From the NCBI GenBank assembly GCA_025531455.1, contig JAMYHL010000011.1, positions 372,001 to 436,000 of the forward strand: DNA of 64,000 bases, given 5' to 3'. The notes under the pieces are model-generated. The model was not told the origin of the DNA, searched no databases, and saw only the letters and a list, made by a program, of their open reading frames with translations. The position numbers and the translations under genes were made by a program. Numbering within the stretch: the stretch's first letter is position 1; each line of letters opens with the position of its first letter. The DNA is from Apiotrichum sp. Y4204. Lineage: Eukaryota; Basidiomycota; Tremellomycetes; Trichosporonales; Trichosporonaceae. Of this stretch, positions 32,780-44,178 are shown piece by piece.

Positions 32780-33733
32780 GGCTGCTAGCGTTCGCCGGGG
32801 TGGATGATGGGGATGGTGATGGAGGAATCAAGATTACGCGGTTGATAAAGAAGAAGATAGAAGGACCAGGAGATCCAGGATAAGCGATGGCGGGGGTACG
32901 CGGGCGGACGTACGAGTCGACTAGCGAGAAATCAAGGGATGGACAAGGGTGTGTGGGTGTGGAGAAGTGCGATGCGGAGACTACAATTGGCCGTACCCGG
33001 CTCGGTACTTGAGGGTGCAAGCGTGTGCGCGGGGGTATGCGTATGCTGAAACCACCCAGTTGCTTCCAAGTGATCCTCTCTCCTCTGCCGTTATATGTGT
33101 GTTGTACCAGAGTTGCAGTAGAGCTCGCGATGGCGGATGGCGACGACGACGACAGCGACCACGGTAGGCTACTAGATTTTTCTCTCGTTCTTTTTTTTTT
33201 TCGCTTGGTTGCCGGATTTGGATCCAAACCCCCCGGCCATCACCACCATTTTGGGTGCCTTTCGGGCTGCGTGGGGTCTGCGGCTGTCTGTCAAGTGACT
33301 GATTACTAAATCCATTACAGCACTTAATAATTGATTACCAACACCCAATAACCCTAATTGAGTAATCACAGGGACACATCTGAGCCGGCTCCAGAGAACG
33401 CTAAGTACGCTAATCACACCACAAAGAGGTGTGATACAGTAAATGTAAGCTGGCATTAGGATCAGGTTGTAATCCCATTATAATGCAGATTATAAGATTA
33501 ACCTCCACCCTGGCACATGGGACGCACACGGGGGACGCGCGGACGCGCGCCGAAAGTCGAAAGTCATCATCATCATCAAGAGAGGGGGATGCGCTGGAGA
33601 GTTGCGAGAGGGAGAGAGAGTTGGTCGCGTAGTGCACAGCACTTTGACTTGCGCTCATTCTTCACCTCCACATCTCAACACCTCTCCCAACTACACACCT
33701 CTCCTTATAAGGCCTCGCTTTCCATTCATCGCG
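32780..33733. other. intergenic: divergent RIB3/TM9 promoter
   Basis: 954 bp. It includes a markedly AT-rich segment (about 33298-33370 and 33425-33505) with several TAAT/ATTA and GATTA motifs and a CCAAT. This stands out in a GC-rich genome and is a plausible regulatory core. A T-tract lies at 33190-33201. Confidence 0.5.
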
Positions 33734-35660
33734 ATGCGCCCATTCGCCACCGTCGGAACAGCGGCGGTCGCGTTGCTTGCGCTCGCCGCGCCTTCATCAG
33801 CCTTTTACCTTCCTGGCGCCGCGCCACGAGACTATGCCCAGGGCGACAAGGTGGAGGTCTTTGTCAACAGCCTCACTCCGACACTGAACACGACACTTAA
33901 ATCACTCGTCTCGTATGACTACTACGACGAGCGCCTGGGCTTCTGCCAGCCCGAAGGTGGTCCAATCCGCCAGCCGGAGAACCTGGGCTCCATTCTGTTC
34001 GGCGACCGTATCCTCTCGTCAGCCTTCAACATTAGCATGCTCCACAATGAGACTTGTGTCAGTCTCTGTCGAAAAAAGGTTTCTCCTTCCATTGGCAAGT
34101 TCCTCAACGACCGCATCAAGGAGGACTATGGCCTCAACCTCATCATTGACGGTCTCCCGAGCTCGGAGATGAAGAAGGACCTCAAGACTGGCGAAATCTT
34201 CCTCGACGCGTCGGGCTTCGCTTTGGGAAAGACCAGTGACGATGGAAAGCAGCTCGTCTTCAACAACCATTACGACATTTGGATTCAGTACCATAAGCGT
34301 GCTGAGAACAAGTTCCGCGTCGTCGGTGTCATGGTGTATCCGCGCTCTGTTGGAAACGACGGCTCTGGCACACCACACTGCTACATCAAGGGGAAACCCC
34401 AGTACCTTTCGGAAGAACGCGACAGCGACCTGTGGTACACATACACCGTCTCCTTTGTGGAGAACGACACGCCGTGGGGCCTGCGTTGGGACAGCTACCT
34501 GCACGTTTACAACCCCAAGATCCACTGGTTCTCTCTCATCAACTCCATCGTCGTTGTTGGCTTCCTTTGCTTCATGGTCTCGGTGGTCCTCTACCGGGCG
34601 GTCTCGAAAGACATCTCGCGATACAACCAGATTGACCTTGCCGAGGACGTTCAAGAGGACTACGGATGGAAGCTCGTTCACGGCGAAGTGTTCCGTTCCC
34701 CTGAGCGTCCCATGCTTCTCTCCGTCGCGACCGGAAATGGCATGCACCTCGTGGGCATGTGCGCCGTTACACTCGTGTTCGCCGTCTTTGGCCTCCTCTC
34801 GCCGTCAAACCGCGGATCGCTGGCAACGGTCCTCCTCATACTTTGGTGCCTCTTCGGCTGCATCTCCGGCTACGTCTCGGCGCGTGTCTTCCTCTCGCTC
34901 GGCGGGTCCGACTGGAAGGCAAACCTCGCCCTCACGGCCGGCCTCTTCCCCACCGTCGTTTTCACCTTCATCGGCATGCTCAACTTCCTCTTGATATTCG
35001 CAGGCGCCTCGGGTGCAGTTCCATTCGGCACCATTCTGGCGGTCCTTCTTCTCTGGTTCCTCATAACTGTCCCCCTCACCGTTGCTGGCTACTTCTTCGG
35101 CATGAAGCACGGCGGCTACTCCTATCCCGTTCGCGTTTCGTCTATCCCCCGCCAGATTCCGCCGCAGCCATGGTACCTGCGACCTATCCCGTTCGCCATT
35201 CTGGGCGGTATCCTCCCATTTGGCGCGGCCTTCGTCGAGCTCTACTTTATGCTGTCGAGCTTGTTCGGCAACCGGGCATACTATGCGTTCGGCTTCCTCT
35301 TCCTCACCTTCATCGTTTACGCTATCACTACGGCGACAGTCACGGTCCTTTTTGTGTACTTTATCCTCTGCGGTGAGGAGTACCGATGGCACTGGCGCGC
35401 CTTCCTCATTGGTGGCGGCAGCTCGTTCTGGATCTTCATCTACGGCTTGTGGTACTGGGGCAGCCGCCTCTCGTTTGGCACTGCGACCTCGGTGATGCTC
35501 TACCTGGGCTACCTGTGAGTAGAGAATAATCCGTGAAGGAACCCTTCTGACACACAGCTTCCTCTTCGCGCTCCTCAACTTCCTCATCGGGGGCGCGATA
35601 GGCTTCATTGCGGTCTTCTTTGCCGTCCGCACGCTGTATAGTTCCATCCGAGTTGATTAG
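33734..35660 (+). CDS. EMP70: Transmembrane 9 superfamily (nonaspanin, Emp70/Tmn) protein
   Basis: Golgi/endosomal nine-span protein; yeast Emp70/Tmn proteins affect adhesion, copper handling and membrane-protein sorting. Two exons (33734-35514, 35558-35660) give 627 residues. A signal peptide (residues 1-23, ending SSAFYLPG) leads into the mature family motif FYLPGAAPRDYAQGD. The luminal domain has SYDYYDERLGFCQPE, NLGSILFGDR and YDIWIQYHKR. Nine predicted membrane segments begin at about residue 270 (HWFSLINSIVVVGFLCFMVS is the first). The signature GWKLVHGEVFRSPERPMLLS follows, as does GGYSYPVRVSSIPRQIPPQPW. The cytosolic tail ends in IRVD, close to the KxD/E Golgi-retention motif of TM9 proteins. 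The Emp70 (Tmn1) assignment among paralogues is inferred. Confidence 0.93.
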
Positions 35661-35830
35661 AGTGCGACAGAAGAAGATACCGTAGTGGCGCAGGGAACGC
35701 TTTGGGGAGATCGAAGAATCCGGCAATCAACGGATACCATAGAACGTGTGCATGACATGACTGTGAACTGTGAAACGAACTACACCTCGAATCGACCTGT
35801 CAAACTGACGACTGACACATAGTAGCGCGT

Positions 35831-36732
35831 TTACTTGGGCGCAAGCGACGCGCGGTACTCGGCTGCCAGCTTGGAAATGTCCGCATTGTAGAGGTACGAC
35901 ACGCCGGCCGGCGGATGGGCCGCAAGCTGCGCGATAGCTGCGCCGATGCTATTCAGTCAGTACGAGCAGTACAGCGGTACACTCACTCGTCGCCCTCGAT
36001 GCCGACCGAGCCAATGGGCACACCCCACGACCCGAGGCAGTGGAGCGTCTTGACGAGCACGGCTTCGAGGCCGCCGCGCGCCGTGGGCCTGCATGTTAGT
36101 GCGGTGCAGAACAAACAAGACCGCTTCGCTCTTTACGCACCTTCCGCCGTCAGGATACAGCAGCATTCCCGGGCGCAGGATGACAGTGCTCGTAAAGCCC
36201 ATGGCCTTGACGTCGTCCTCGAGCTGGCCCTTCATGGCAGGGTACGCGAACCAGCTCTTGGCATTTGCGCCCGTCGAGGACACGAGGATCATCTGCAGTA
36301 AAAGGCGGTGGAAGCACAATATGCAGTCGTTCCGCAGTGTACGCGCACATGTCAGCATTAGTCCCAGTCCAGTATCCCATCAATACCTACCGTCGTGGCG
36401 CCGTCCTTACGCGCGCGCTGGGCCAGATCACGGTTGAGCACGAGGTCGATCTCGCGCTGCTTGTCGACGCCGCCCGAGTCTGCGCGCGTGCTGCCAAGGC
36501 ACGAGACGTACACCGACCCCGCGCTCGCGAGTGGCTCGGCGTCCGTGGTTGCCGCCGCGAGGTCGGGGAGGACGCGGTTGTTGTAGCTGTTCGCAGAGGT
36601 CTCGGTGGGCGCGGCGCGGCGCGTCAGCGCCGTCACGGCAAAAGAGACGGGCGACGCGAGCAGGTGCTTTAGTGCAGAGGAGCCGGTCAGGCCCGTGCTT
36701 CCGACGATGGTTACTGGTGTGGCGGCGGACAT
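35831..36732 (-). CDS. FMP52: Fmp52-like NAD(P)-binding Rossmann protein of mitochondria
   Basis: Four exons on the minus strand (36732-36391, 36292-36141, 36088-35987, 35948-35831) give 237 residues; fungal Fmp52 proteins are about 230. The N-terminus is [20 protein letters not shown], the dinucleotide-binding GxTGxxG loop. It continues with [51 protein letters not shown] (atypical SDR active site with Y-x3-K) and [11 protein letters not shown]. This is the HTATIP2/Fmp52 subfamily. In yeast the protein is a poorly characterised mitochondrial outer-membrane protein. The third and fourth exons ([28 protein letters not shown]) fit the usual C-terminal part. The stop is 170 bp from the convergent TM9 gene. 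Confidence 0.87.
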
Positions 36733-37145
36733 TACGATGAGTTTAAGATGGGGAAGGGGATGTTGCGGTCGTCGATGAAGATGCAGTCTTATATGTGCGG
36801 TGGAGCTGCCCGTCACAACCTGCCGGCTGGGAATGGCCGTGCCCGTCGGCCCTCGTCTGAACTCAAAATAACTTATAACTGGGTGGCGACTCAGTAACAT
36901 TAGAAAAACTCTAATTGCCTCTCCAATGACGCATCAACAAATCCCCTCGGCCTAATCTGACGCAGTTTACAGTATTAAATGAACCAATATCTTATCATCC
37001 AGGTCTATTGGATACCCGAGATCGACTTTCTGCTTATCATCACCATGCTACAGCTGCTTGAAGCTGCATCATGTCATTACGTTTGGCTACAACAAGTATT
37101 GCCCATATCCCGATGAGTGCTTAAGCAAGAATCCGCTCTCAACTA
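36733..37145. other. intergenic: FMP52 promoter / GPx 3' flank
   Basis: 413 bp. It carries the second copy of the 17-bp block seen in the BBP/SLU7 promoter (36875-36891). No gene seen. Confidence 0.5.
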
Positions 37146-38127
37146 TTAGGCAGCAAGGAGAGTCTCGACGTCCTTCTCGATGGCGCTGGGCTTGGTGGTG
37201 GAACCGTAACGGTGGACAAGCTTGCCGTTCTTGTCGACGAGGAACTGAGTGTGAGCGCCGGCCGTCGTTCACGGGTCGATGGCTTCAAATGCATACACCA
37301 ACTGCACAACAGTTGACAATGCACGTGCGCCGTCCCCAAGTCGTTCACAGTTCTGTCACATACCTTGGTGAAGTTCCACTTGATCGAAGTGGTTCCTCCA
37401 ATGCCACCAGCGGTGTTTTGGGCCTTGAGCCACGCGAAGACTTCGTTCATCTCCGGGCCGTTAACCTTGGACTGCATGTGTAAGTTATGGATCCACACGA
37501 GGTATGCGAATGAGGGGCCGAATCAAGTATTTCGACCCTACCGCACAATAAGGCTCACCTTCTTCGCCAGGGTAAAGGTGACACCGTGGTTCACCTGGCA
37601 GAACTGCGCGATGTCCTCATCGGTACCAGGCTCCTGACCGCCAAACTCGTTGGAGGGGAAGCCAACGACATCAAAGCCCTTGTCGTGGTACTTTGTGTAG
37701 AGCTGCTCCAGGCCGGTGTACTGCGGGGTGAAGCCACTGATTGATCAGTTTAGATCCAGGTAAATACGTCGAGGCACGTGCGGTGGCAACTCCCACCTGC
37801 GTAGACTTACCACTTGGATGCAGTGTTAACAATCAGCACAACCTTGCCCTTGAACTGAGCCTATCCAGGTCAGTAATTGTTGAATATCATTCGTGGGAGG
37901 TTAAGAGGCCAGAAGCCAACCCGTAGCAGTGAACGTCCAAGTCTTGCAACAGGGCAAGAGAGGCAATTGAAAGCGGCACATCTCACTTCCCTCGGCCTTA
38001 TATAACTCACAAAGTCAAGGACCTTGTCCTTTCCCGGAAGAGTGGCCTTGAGTTCGTAGAAGCTCTTGTCACCTGCGCCAGCAGGGAGGGTCTCGAAACC
38101 GACCATCGACTTGAGAGAGCCAAACAT
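37146..38127 (-). CDS. HYR1: Glutathione/thioredoxin peroxidase (Cys-type GPx, Hyr1-like)
   Basis: Reduces hydrogen and lipid peroxides; in yeast Hyr1/Gpx3 also relays oxidation to Yap1. Five exons on the minus strand (38127-38011, 37860-37811, 37736-37559, 37471-37364, 37244-37146) give 183 residues. The peroxidatic Cys56 is in VNTASKCGFTPQY (its codon is split by intron 2). Gln90 is in [10 protein letters not shown], Trp147 in SIKWNF and resolving Cys102 in [11 protein letters not shown]. The Cys56-Cys102 spacing of 46 equals Cys36-Cys82 of yeast Gpx3, so this is a thioredoxin-dependent, non-seleno enzyme. I start at 38127 ([12 protein letters not shown]). The same frame stays open upstream to an ATG at 38358, which would add 77 residues with no acidic residue (see findings). 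Confidence 0.94.
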
Positions 38128-40590
38128 GACTGCGGACGAGTGGGTGTATCGGGGAGTAGGATGAGGAATGTGGTATGAGGGGTTTGTCGCGGCGACTGGG
38201 CTGGTTGTCTTTGCTATAGTGTGCAGGAGAGCGCGTCTCTGCAAGTGGAGAGTCTGTTGACGAAGAATGGTGAAGAAGAGAGATAGCGGTAAGAGTGAAG
38301 ATAAAGTACGAAGCGAGGATGAAGCAGATCCGAAGCACGATGATAGGAAGCGCAGCAACTACTTTGGCGGGCTGATTAGAAATATGAGACGGGCGCTAAT
38401 TCAACTCAATCTGACTGTTGATCAGCTTGTAATCCATTTATTATGTGAGACCTCCACCTCAAGACGTCATTTTTGGCCACTCACCACTCCCAAACTGTCC
38501 CGTCACGGCCGTCGGCCATCAGTCGCGTCGTCGTCATCGTCATCGGCGGCCTCGCGCCGGCCGGTTCTCGTTCCGTCCACGCTCTGCTTCTTCATTCCTA
38601 GATATCCCTTCTATTCCTGGATTGGGCTTTGCCTTCGCGCCTGCGAGCCCGGTATCACACTCAGGCAGACCCCGCGTTTTACGGTGACAGTTACTCATGC
38701 CTTAATCAGCTGGCATGGCATCGGGTGGTTATGGTGGCCATGGTGGGACGATTCACGTCACAACGCTGCAACAACTCTGACCGGCAGCCCGTCAACCGAT
38801 ACTTGGGGATGTGGCGTCCGACTTGGCCCTCCACAAATTCAACCACAGTGACAAGAACATGACAAAGCGACTTGCATTCGCTCACGACTTATTGCCGAGC
38901 ACTAAAATAATCAACTCACATGATGATAACCGAACTCGCGAAACTTGTTGACTTTCAATCTCAGACTCCACAAGATCAACTTCTAGTGTTGAACACTACG
39001 GAGATATAACTGCAGATCTTACACTCCAATCCAAGTGCTGCTTTGCTCTTTTTCGGCCGACACTTAAGTCAAACAGACGTCAAAGTCGGCACCAACCGCC
39101 GGAGTATGAAACCTCCCGGGTGTCGCTGTTACATGTCTGTCGACCGCGTCCTGACTTGCAATCTAACTACTGACATGACATCCCTCAGCGTTTTACCAAT
39201 CTACTTCACCAGCACGACTCAAATGACTCCTCGATTGCTGTATGGCGGAGTGATATTCCCGGCGGCTTTGTCACGCATAAATTTCTGCGTCCGTTGATGG
39301 GGCGGACCTATCTACACCGGTGTCGCATCTGTTGGTACGTCCTCGCGCCGCCGTTCGATCAATGATGGTCAACCAAAAGTCTGGGCCTACAGGAGGTGAG
39401 TAGAACATGACAGTCAGGAGCACGAGTGGCAGGGTACAGTACCTCATTTGGGAGCTTTTCGGAACATTGCGCACCTGATGATTATGAGTAACGTGTCCAG
39501 TGAGGATTGAGAATGCCTGCCAGAGATCGGGTGCGAGGTGGACACAAGTTTGAGGAGCAGTGCACCCGGACCCTGGGGGCGTGGTGTGCCACTGTACGCA
39601 CTGACAACACGAGGTCGAGCGCATCAGGCGCCACCGCGCCACCACACAGCCGTCCTTCGCGCCGATCTGAAATCTGGAACGTCCAATGTTGGATCCTACC
39701 TTATTTTATGTGTCAGTATCACCATCGGACTTGACGCATGTTGGTGAGACGGTCGGGCCTGTACTTTCCGCCTCACCCTGCACAATGCACATTATCGCAC
39801 AATCCCGTTCCGAGCTGCTTCCAAGTCACACTTCCCTAGGCAAGCTGCGCCTCCTCATCAGGAGGCTGTCGCGCAGTCCGGACCCCGACAACACGCAACG
39901 CAGGGAATGGTCTCCCCAGCCTCATGCTAACCACGGCGCTATGACCATCCTGCCTTTCCCACAAAGTAGTGGGCATCCCTCTTGGCGTTTCCTGGTATTC
40001 TGCTGTCCACATGCCTGTGATAAGGGTGTGGGGGGCTGTTCCCCTAACGGACGAGGTCCGTGTGGTAAGAGACCAACTTGAACGGATTCATCTGCTCTTC
40101 CTCCCAACTTCTAGCCCTCAGGAGAGTTGTTCTTGCGTCCTGTTCACGCTGTTGCGGTTATGAGGGACGGCAGATCTGACAGGTGGCGTGGGAATCCTGA
40201 AGGTGATCAGTAGCCGACCGGCACCCTACGGCAGGCCGTGTCTAACGGGTTAGGAGGAGCGGATGCCCCCGTCCACCAAGATTCTACAGTATCCTCTTGT
40301 CTCCTAACAGCGCTCCGTCCCTTTGATTCCCATACGTTGCCGCTATGCCGCGGAGCGAGCCGACAAGAGCAGACAGGGGATATGTGGACTTGTCCGACAA
40401 GTTTGTGCGCTCGCAACTTTGCTGTGGGACAACCATCGAGGCGAGGGGATATAAGAACTTCTCCAATCACGGGTAGTCTCCACAAGCAACCTCTTTCCAG
40501 CACCCTCTTCCAACTTGGCCCCATCGTAGCTCGACTCCCACTGTGTCGCGTCACCAAAAGTACAACCCCTACGCCTCTTCTATTATCATC
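38128..40590. other. 2.5 kb without a recognisable gene
   Basis: Upstream of GPx and of the first small Cys-motif gene. The first ~230 bases are the candidate GPx presequence/leader. The rest shows only short open frames without motifs. The A/T content rises at 38385-38450 and 38880-39010. Confidence 0.5.
40448..40455 (+). promoter_or_regulatory. TATA-like box of small Cys-motif gene A
   Basis: GATATAAG, 136 bp before the ATG at 40591. Similar boxes precede genes B and D. Confidence 0.4.
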
Positions 40591-40773
40591 ATGCGCGGCA
40601 TCGCCTCGACTCCTGTCTGTGAGATTCGGTTCTCTTGCACCGGTAACAGCTGGGGACAGAACCGTGGGCGTGAGTGATGACCCTCCGACTTGTCACTGAC
40701 ATCAGGTTACTGCCAGGCTTATTACAACGACGACGGTCAGGTCACCTGTTTCTACTGCGGTCTCCAGATGTAG
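40591..40773 (+). CDS. Small four-cysteine protein, family member A
   Basis: Two exons (40591-40669, 40706-40773), 48 residues, unrecognised. The N-terminus is MRGIASTPVCEIRFS. The module then reads C-TGNSWGQNRGRY-C-QAYYNDDGQVT-C-FY-C-GLQM, i.e. C-x12-C-x11-C-x2-C, ending four residues after the last Cys. The 36-nt intron (donor GTGAGT, acceptor CTGACATCAG) is phase 1 and falls between Cys1 and Cys2. It has the same splice-site style as the housekeeping genes here, which argues that it is real. No signal peptide or membrane segment is visible, so an intracellular zinc-binding microprotein is the simplest guess. It shares module, intron phase and orientation with B, C and D. Function unknown. 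Confidence 0.6.
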
Positions 40774-41267
40774 TCTGCCGACTGCGACTCTCTGCATCCC
40801 AGCAAGTTGTTGGTCGTCTCTCTGGGCGTCTGACCCACACATCTGCTGCGAAGGACGTTCACTCCATCTCCCCATCCTCAGCATTGCGTAAAGCGACCCC
40901 CGCATTTCATAGTCGCCTGTACATAGATCTCCCCATTACGCTGTATATCATGTATCCATGAGTTTTCCCTCCAGTCTCAAAGCTTGTGATACTTCGAAAA
41001 GTTTGCTTGCATCTGCATCAGTGTCTCTCATGGCTTCAGGACAGCCCTCCTACATAATGCAGCTTGTCCAGGCTGCGCCCTACTGCGACTGCTCTCTGTT
41101 GTCCTACCAGGAACAAGTGTCCTTCGTCAGAGTGCGAAATGTAGAAACAAATAAGCACAGTGAAAATTCGTGCCCTCCTCGCCGGTACGCCTCCGCAGAC
41201 AGGGACCAGCACCACAGTACAGCAAGTCGAACGAGGACCGTGTTGCTCTCCTGACAAAATTCGACGT

Positions 41268-41275
41268 GTTATAAG
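41268..41275 (+). promoter_or_regulatory. TATA-like box of small Cys-motif gene B
   Basis: GTTATAAG, 87 bp before the ATG at 41362. Confidence 0.4.
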
Positions 41276-41361
41276 ACTGCTGGTGTTGCTGTTCTCCATT
41301 ACCCGTGAAACGATCCTCTTCACTCCAGCTCAACCCTTCTGCACACTGTACATTACATAGC

Positions 41362-41609
41362 ATGGCTTCTTCCACGTCTTCGCTGAGCTCCATTCCCGGC
41401 TCGTCACTTATCTCAACGCGCCCAGTTCAGTGGATCCAATGTCCAGGCGACACTAAGGGAAGAAACCGTACCAGTGAGTGTTTTGCTGCTCCAGCAGCAA
41501 ACATGCTCGCAATGCCAGGCTGACGCCAGAGCCGTGTGTGCGCGCCAACCACACTCTCGCTCACATTGGCCAACGTTTCCGTTGCACGTACTGCCATCTG
41601 CAGTGCTGA
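41362..41609 (+). CDS. Small four-cysteine protein, family member B
   Basis: Two exons (41362-41473, 41530-41609), 63 residues, unrecognised. It has a Ser-rich leader (MASSTSSLSSIPGSSLIS), then C-PGDTKGRNRTKP-C, fifteen residues (VRANHTLAHIGQRFR), and C-TY-C-HLQC-stop: C-x12-C-x15-C-x2-C with an extra Cys at the very end. The intron (56 nt, GTGAGT ... CTGACGCCAG) is phase 1 and sits between Cys1 and Cys2, as in A, C and D. A nearer CAG (41517-41519) would change the frame and lose the CxxC, so 41530 is preferred. The 3' flank shares two short blocks with gene A (TGTACATAGA and TCCCCATTAC), suggesting duplication. Function unknown; no signal peptide. Confidence 0.55.
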
Positions 41610-43851
41610 AGCCAGGCTTTGCCGCTTCCTCAACATCCCTCACAGCCCGCTCCCGCCGGCAGGACACTAAACCTCCACTGTACATAGACACATTACATTG
41701 TGCATTCCCCATTACATCTCCATAGGCGCCGAAACCCTTCGCCGTGTTTCCCTGCCTGACCTGGAATAGATAACTCCACAACCTCTGCATTCTCTCTGTT
41801 TCGAAGCTTGCGCAGCATGGGACTGGGAACGACTCGGCGCACTGGCGCACTGGCGCACTGGCCAGCTCTATCACAAATTCGGTGCTCCGGGGACGATGAC
41901 GCCACAAGCAGCCACCTGCCACCCGCCACAATCATTGCGCGGAAGCCGCCGTCAAACAGGGCGGGCGGAAGTGCGGATAAACTGATATGGGCATTGGCGC
42001 GGACCCGAGATGTCGAGATAGAGCGCGCTCTAGGAAATTGAGTTTGGGGACGCGTCAGTAGCGTGCAATCGACGCGTATCGGAGAAATCGTGGTGCAGAC
42101 TGACACAAGCCGCTTTACTGCCCACAGTAGCGTGTTTGATCTTTGGGCTAGTGGACTAGTCAAACGATCTGGCCATGTTTCAAGTCCGACTTCTAGCGGG
42201 GCGGAGATGTTGTCCGCCATTGTGTCCTCGTCACGACCCTGCAGTCGCATAGTGATTCTATTCCAACATTGCAGTACAGACAACTGCAGGGATCCCGGCG
42301 GAGCATAACGTCCGCCCCGGACGCTCGACATTGAACTCGTTCCTCAGACTGGACCGTCGTAGCTCTTTCCAAAAGGTCGCTCCCATATTTCCAGCATCTC
42401 TTGACGGATGAACATGTGCACCCGGCATTTGGCTCGTTCATGCTCCCAAAGGAGCGACAGCCGAGAGGCTCAGTGTCTCACAGTCCACAGGCGCACAGTC
42501 GCGGAAGGAATGTGGATGGCGGCTGCAAGTGGACCATGGAGCTGTGGCATTATGGAATAGATCATAGAGCAAGAATCTGAAAAGAAGCACAAGCCAAAGT
42601 CCGGAGCCGCGGCCCGAACGTGGGGGCTCATGGTCTGTGCGGCCTCGAGGCCGCCCAGCGCCACTGAAACCCCGGTGCGCCATGCTTTGGAAAGGTGGCA
42701 AGCACAGTGGACTTCCGGACCTTTCGACATCCCTGATATTTTCTTGCGCGACACCTTGCGCGACACCTTGCGCGACACTCGTCAGCATGAAGGAGCTGTA
42801 TGATATTCGGGATATTGGGGTGGCTTGGGAAAAATGCATCCACACCGATGAGAAACGAAGAGTGGAAAAGAACAGCAAGCTGACAGGAGGACTCTGGCGC
42901 GTATAATGGACACGCATCAGACGGGTGGTACCGTCCTCACCACTTCAAGAGCTGCGCAGCTGCGGAGTATACATACCCTTGCGGAGTTCCAGAATTCCCC
43001 AGAGTCGTGCGCACAAGCGCGATCATGTCTTTTTGTCTGAATTGTCAGTTGGTCCGATTGCTGAGTGAACGGGACGCGGACCCTTGTCAAGATGGTCTGT
43101 GCTGCGGCGCCGCCGATGGCTACCTGCGCGTACCTGCGGGAACAGTCGCATCCGACGCGTAACTACCCACGCGATCGTGGAAGGTGAATCATGACCTTGG
43201 GGATGCGCTCGGGCCTCGGCTTATTAGTTCCACTTGACAGGTATATCTCAATGCTACCTGACCCGCCGACTTGGTGTGAAGACAATGTGTCTCGAGTTGG
43301 CGGCGCACGGTGCTGAAGCGGTTGGCGCCCAGCTTCCAATGGGCTGAAACCACCGGAGTCCCTAGATCCTGGCAAACTGGGTCCACTCGTTGCAGAGTGC
43401 CACATTCCCTTCTGTGCGGGGTTCTGACTGGTATCGTGCCCTAAGGGCCGTGGGACGATACTGTAAAGTCGTGAGACATGATAATCTGCTTCCTACAGCT
43501 GCCGAACGGAAGGAGGTCACTCTCCTCTATGGCGCGACGGTTACGGAGTGGAGCTAGTTGAGAGACCTGGCTACAACAAGCTTCTTCCGCCGTCCACTGC
43601 GGACTGCGGACCGTGCTGTTTACTCGATCATCGTGAGAGCGGTCCAAGCGACCGGCTCGAAGGCAGTGCTGGAGGTGTGTCCCACGTGCCCTCAGAGCCT
43701 GTCGAGCTGTCGCCCCTGTCCTAAGCAGCGTTGTGGAATTCCTGGGTAAATCTGGAGGTTTGCAGAGGTGTTCGGCCCACGGGAGATCGAAGAGAGTGCG
43801 TTTGGGCCGCTCGGCAGTCCCGAGCCAGTCTTCGGAATCTTTATCAATGGC
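41610..43851. other. 2.2 kb between family members B and E; no firm gene
   Basis: It contains a 12-bp tandem repeat (42744-42779) and two short Cys-rich open frames: 43026-43163, starting MSFCLNCQLV, and an ATG-less frame at 43558-43749 with CPTCPQSLSSCRPCPKQRC. Neither has enough support to be called a gene. A TATA-like GTATACATA lies near 42968. Confidence 0.45.
42744..42779. repeat. 12-bp tandem repeat, 3 copies
   Basis: Unit TTGCGCGACACC, two perfect copies and a third ending in T. Confidence 0.9.
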
Positions 43852-44178
43852 ATGCTACCGTACCGTAATGCATACTGTCACGCAGATGAACACCAGAAAA
43901 GGACGTTCCGTGCCCAAGATTGCAGCGTGTGGGTCTTCTTCCATGTCAGAGCCATCGGAGGCGGTATGACAGACAAGGTATGCGGCATCTGCGGACTGAC
44001 GGCAGAAACCATGAAAGGCGAAGAGGCGATACGGCGGATATGGCAGATGTCTTCATTTGCCGCGACACCGCCGGAGCTCAGGCGGCACGGTGAGAACCCA
44101 AACCTCACACAATGTGAGAATCAGTGGGATACTGGGTCGACGATTGAGATGAGCAGGAATGATGAGCAGAGTGCTTAA
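43852..44178 (+). CDS. Possible divergent fifth member (E) of the four-cysteine family
   Basis: Single open frame of 108 residues from the ATG at 43852; the frame is open about 80 nt further upstream. It holds AYC-HADEHQKRTFRAQD-C, nineteen residues and then C-GI-C-GLTAETMKGEE: C-x14-C-x19-C-x2-C-G-L. The CxxCGL end matches gene A. Unlike A-D there is no intron between Cys1 and Cys2 and about 50 residues follow the module, including Trp and Arg-rich helices (AIRRIWQM). It may be a diverged or retro-duplicated relative, or an unrelated chance frame. No domain recognised. Confidence 0.3.
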   Translation: MLPYRNAYCHADEHQKRTFRAQDCSVWVFFHVRAIGGGMTDKVCGICGLTAETMKGEEAIRRIWQMSSFAATPPELRRHGENPNLTQCENQWDTGSTIEMSRNDEQSA

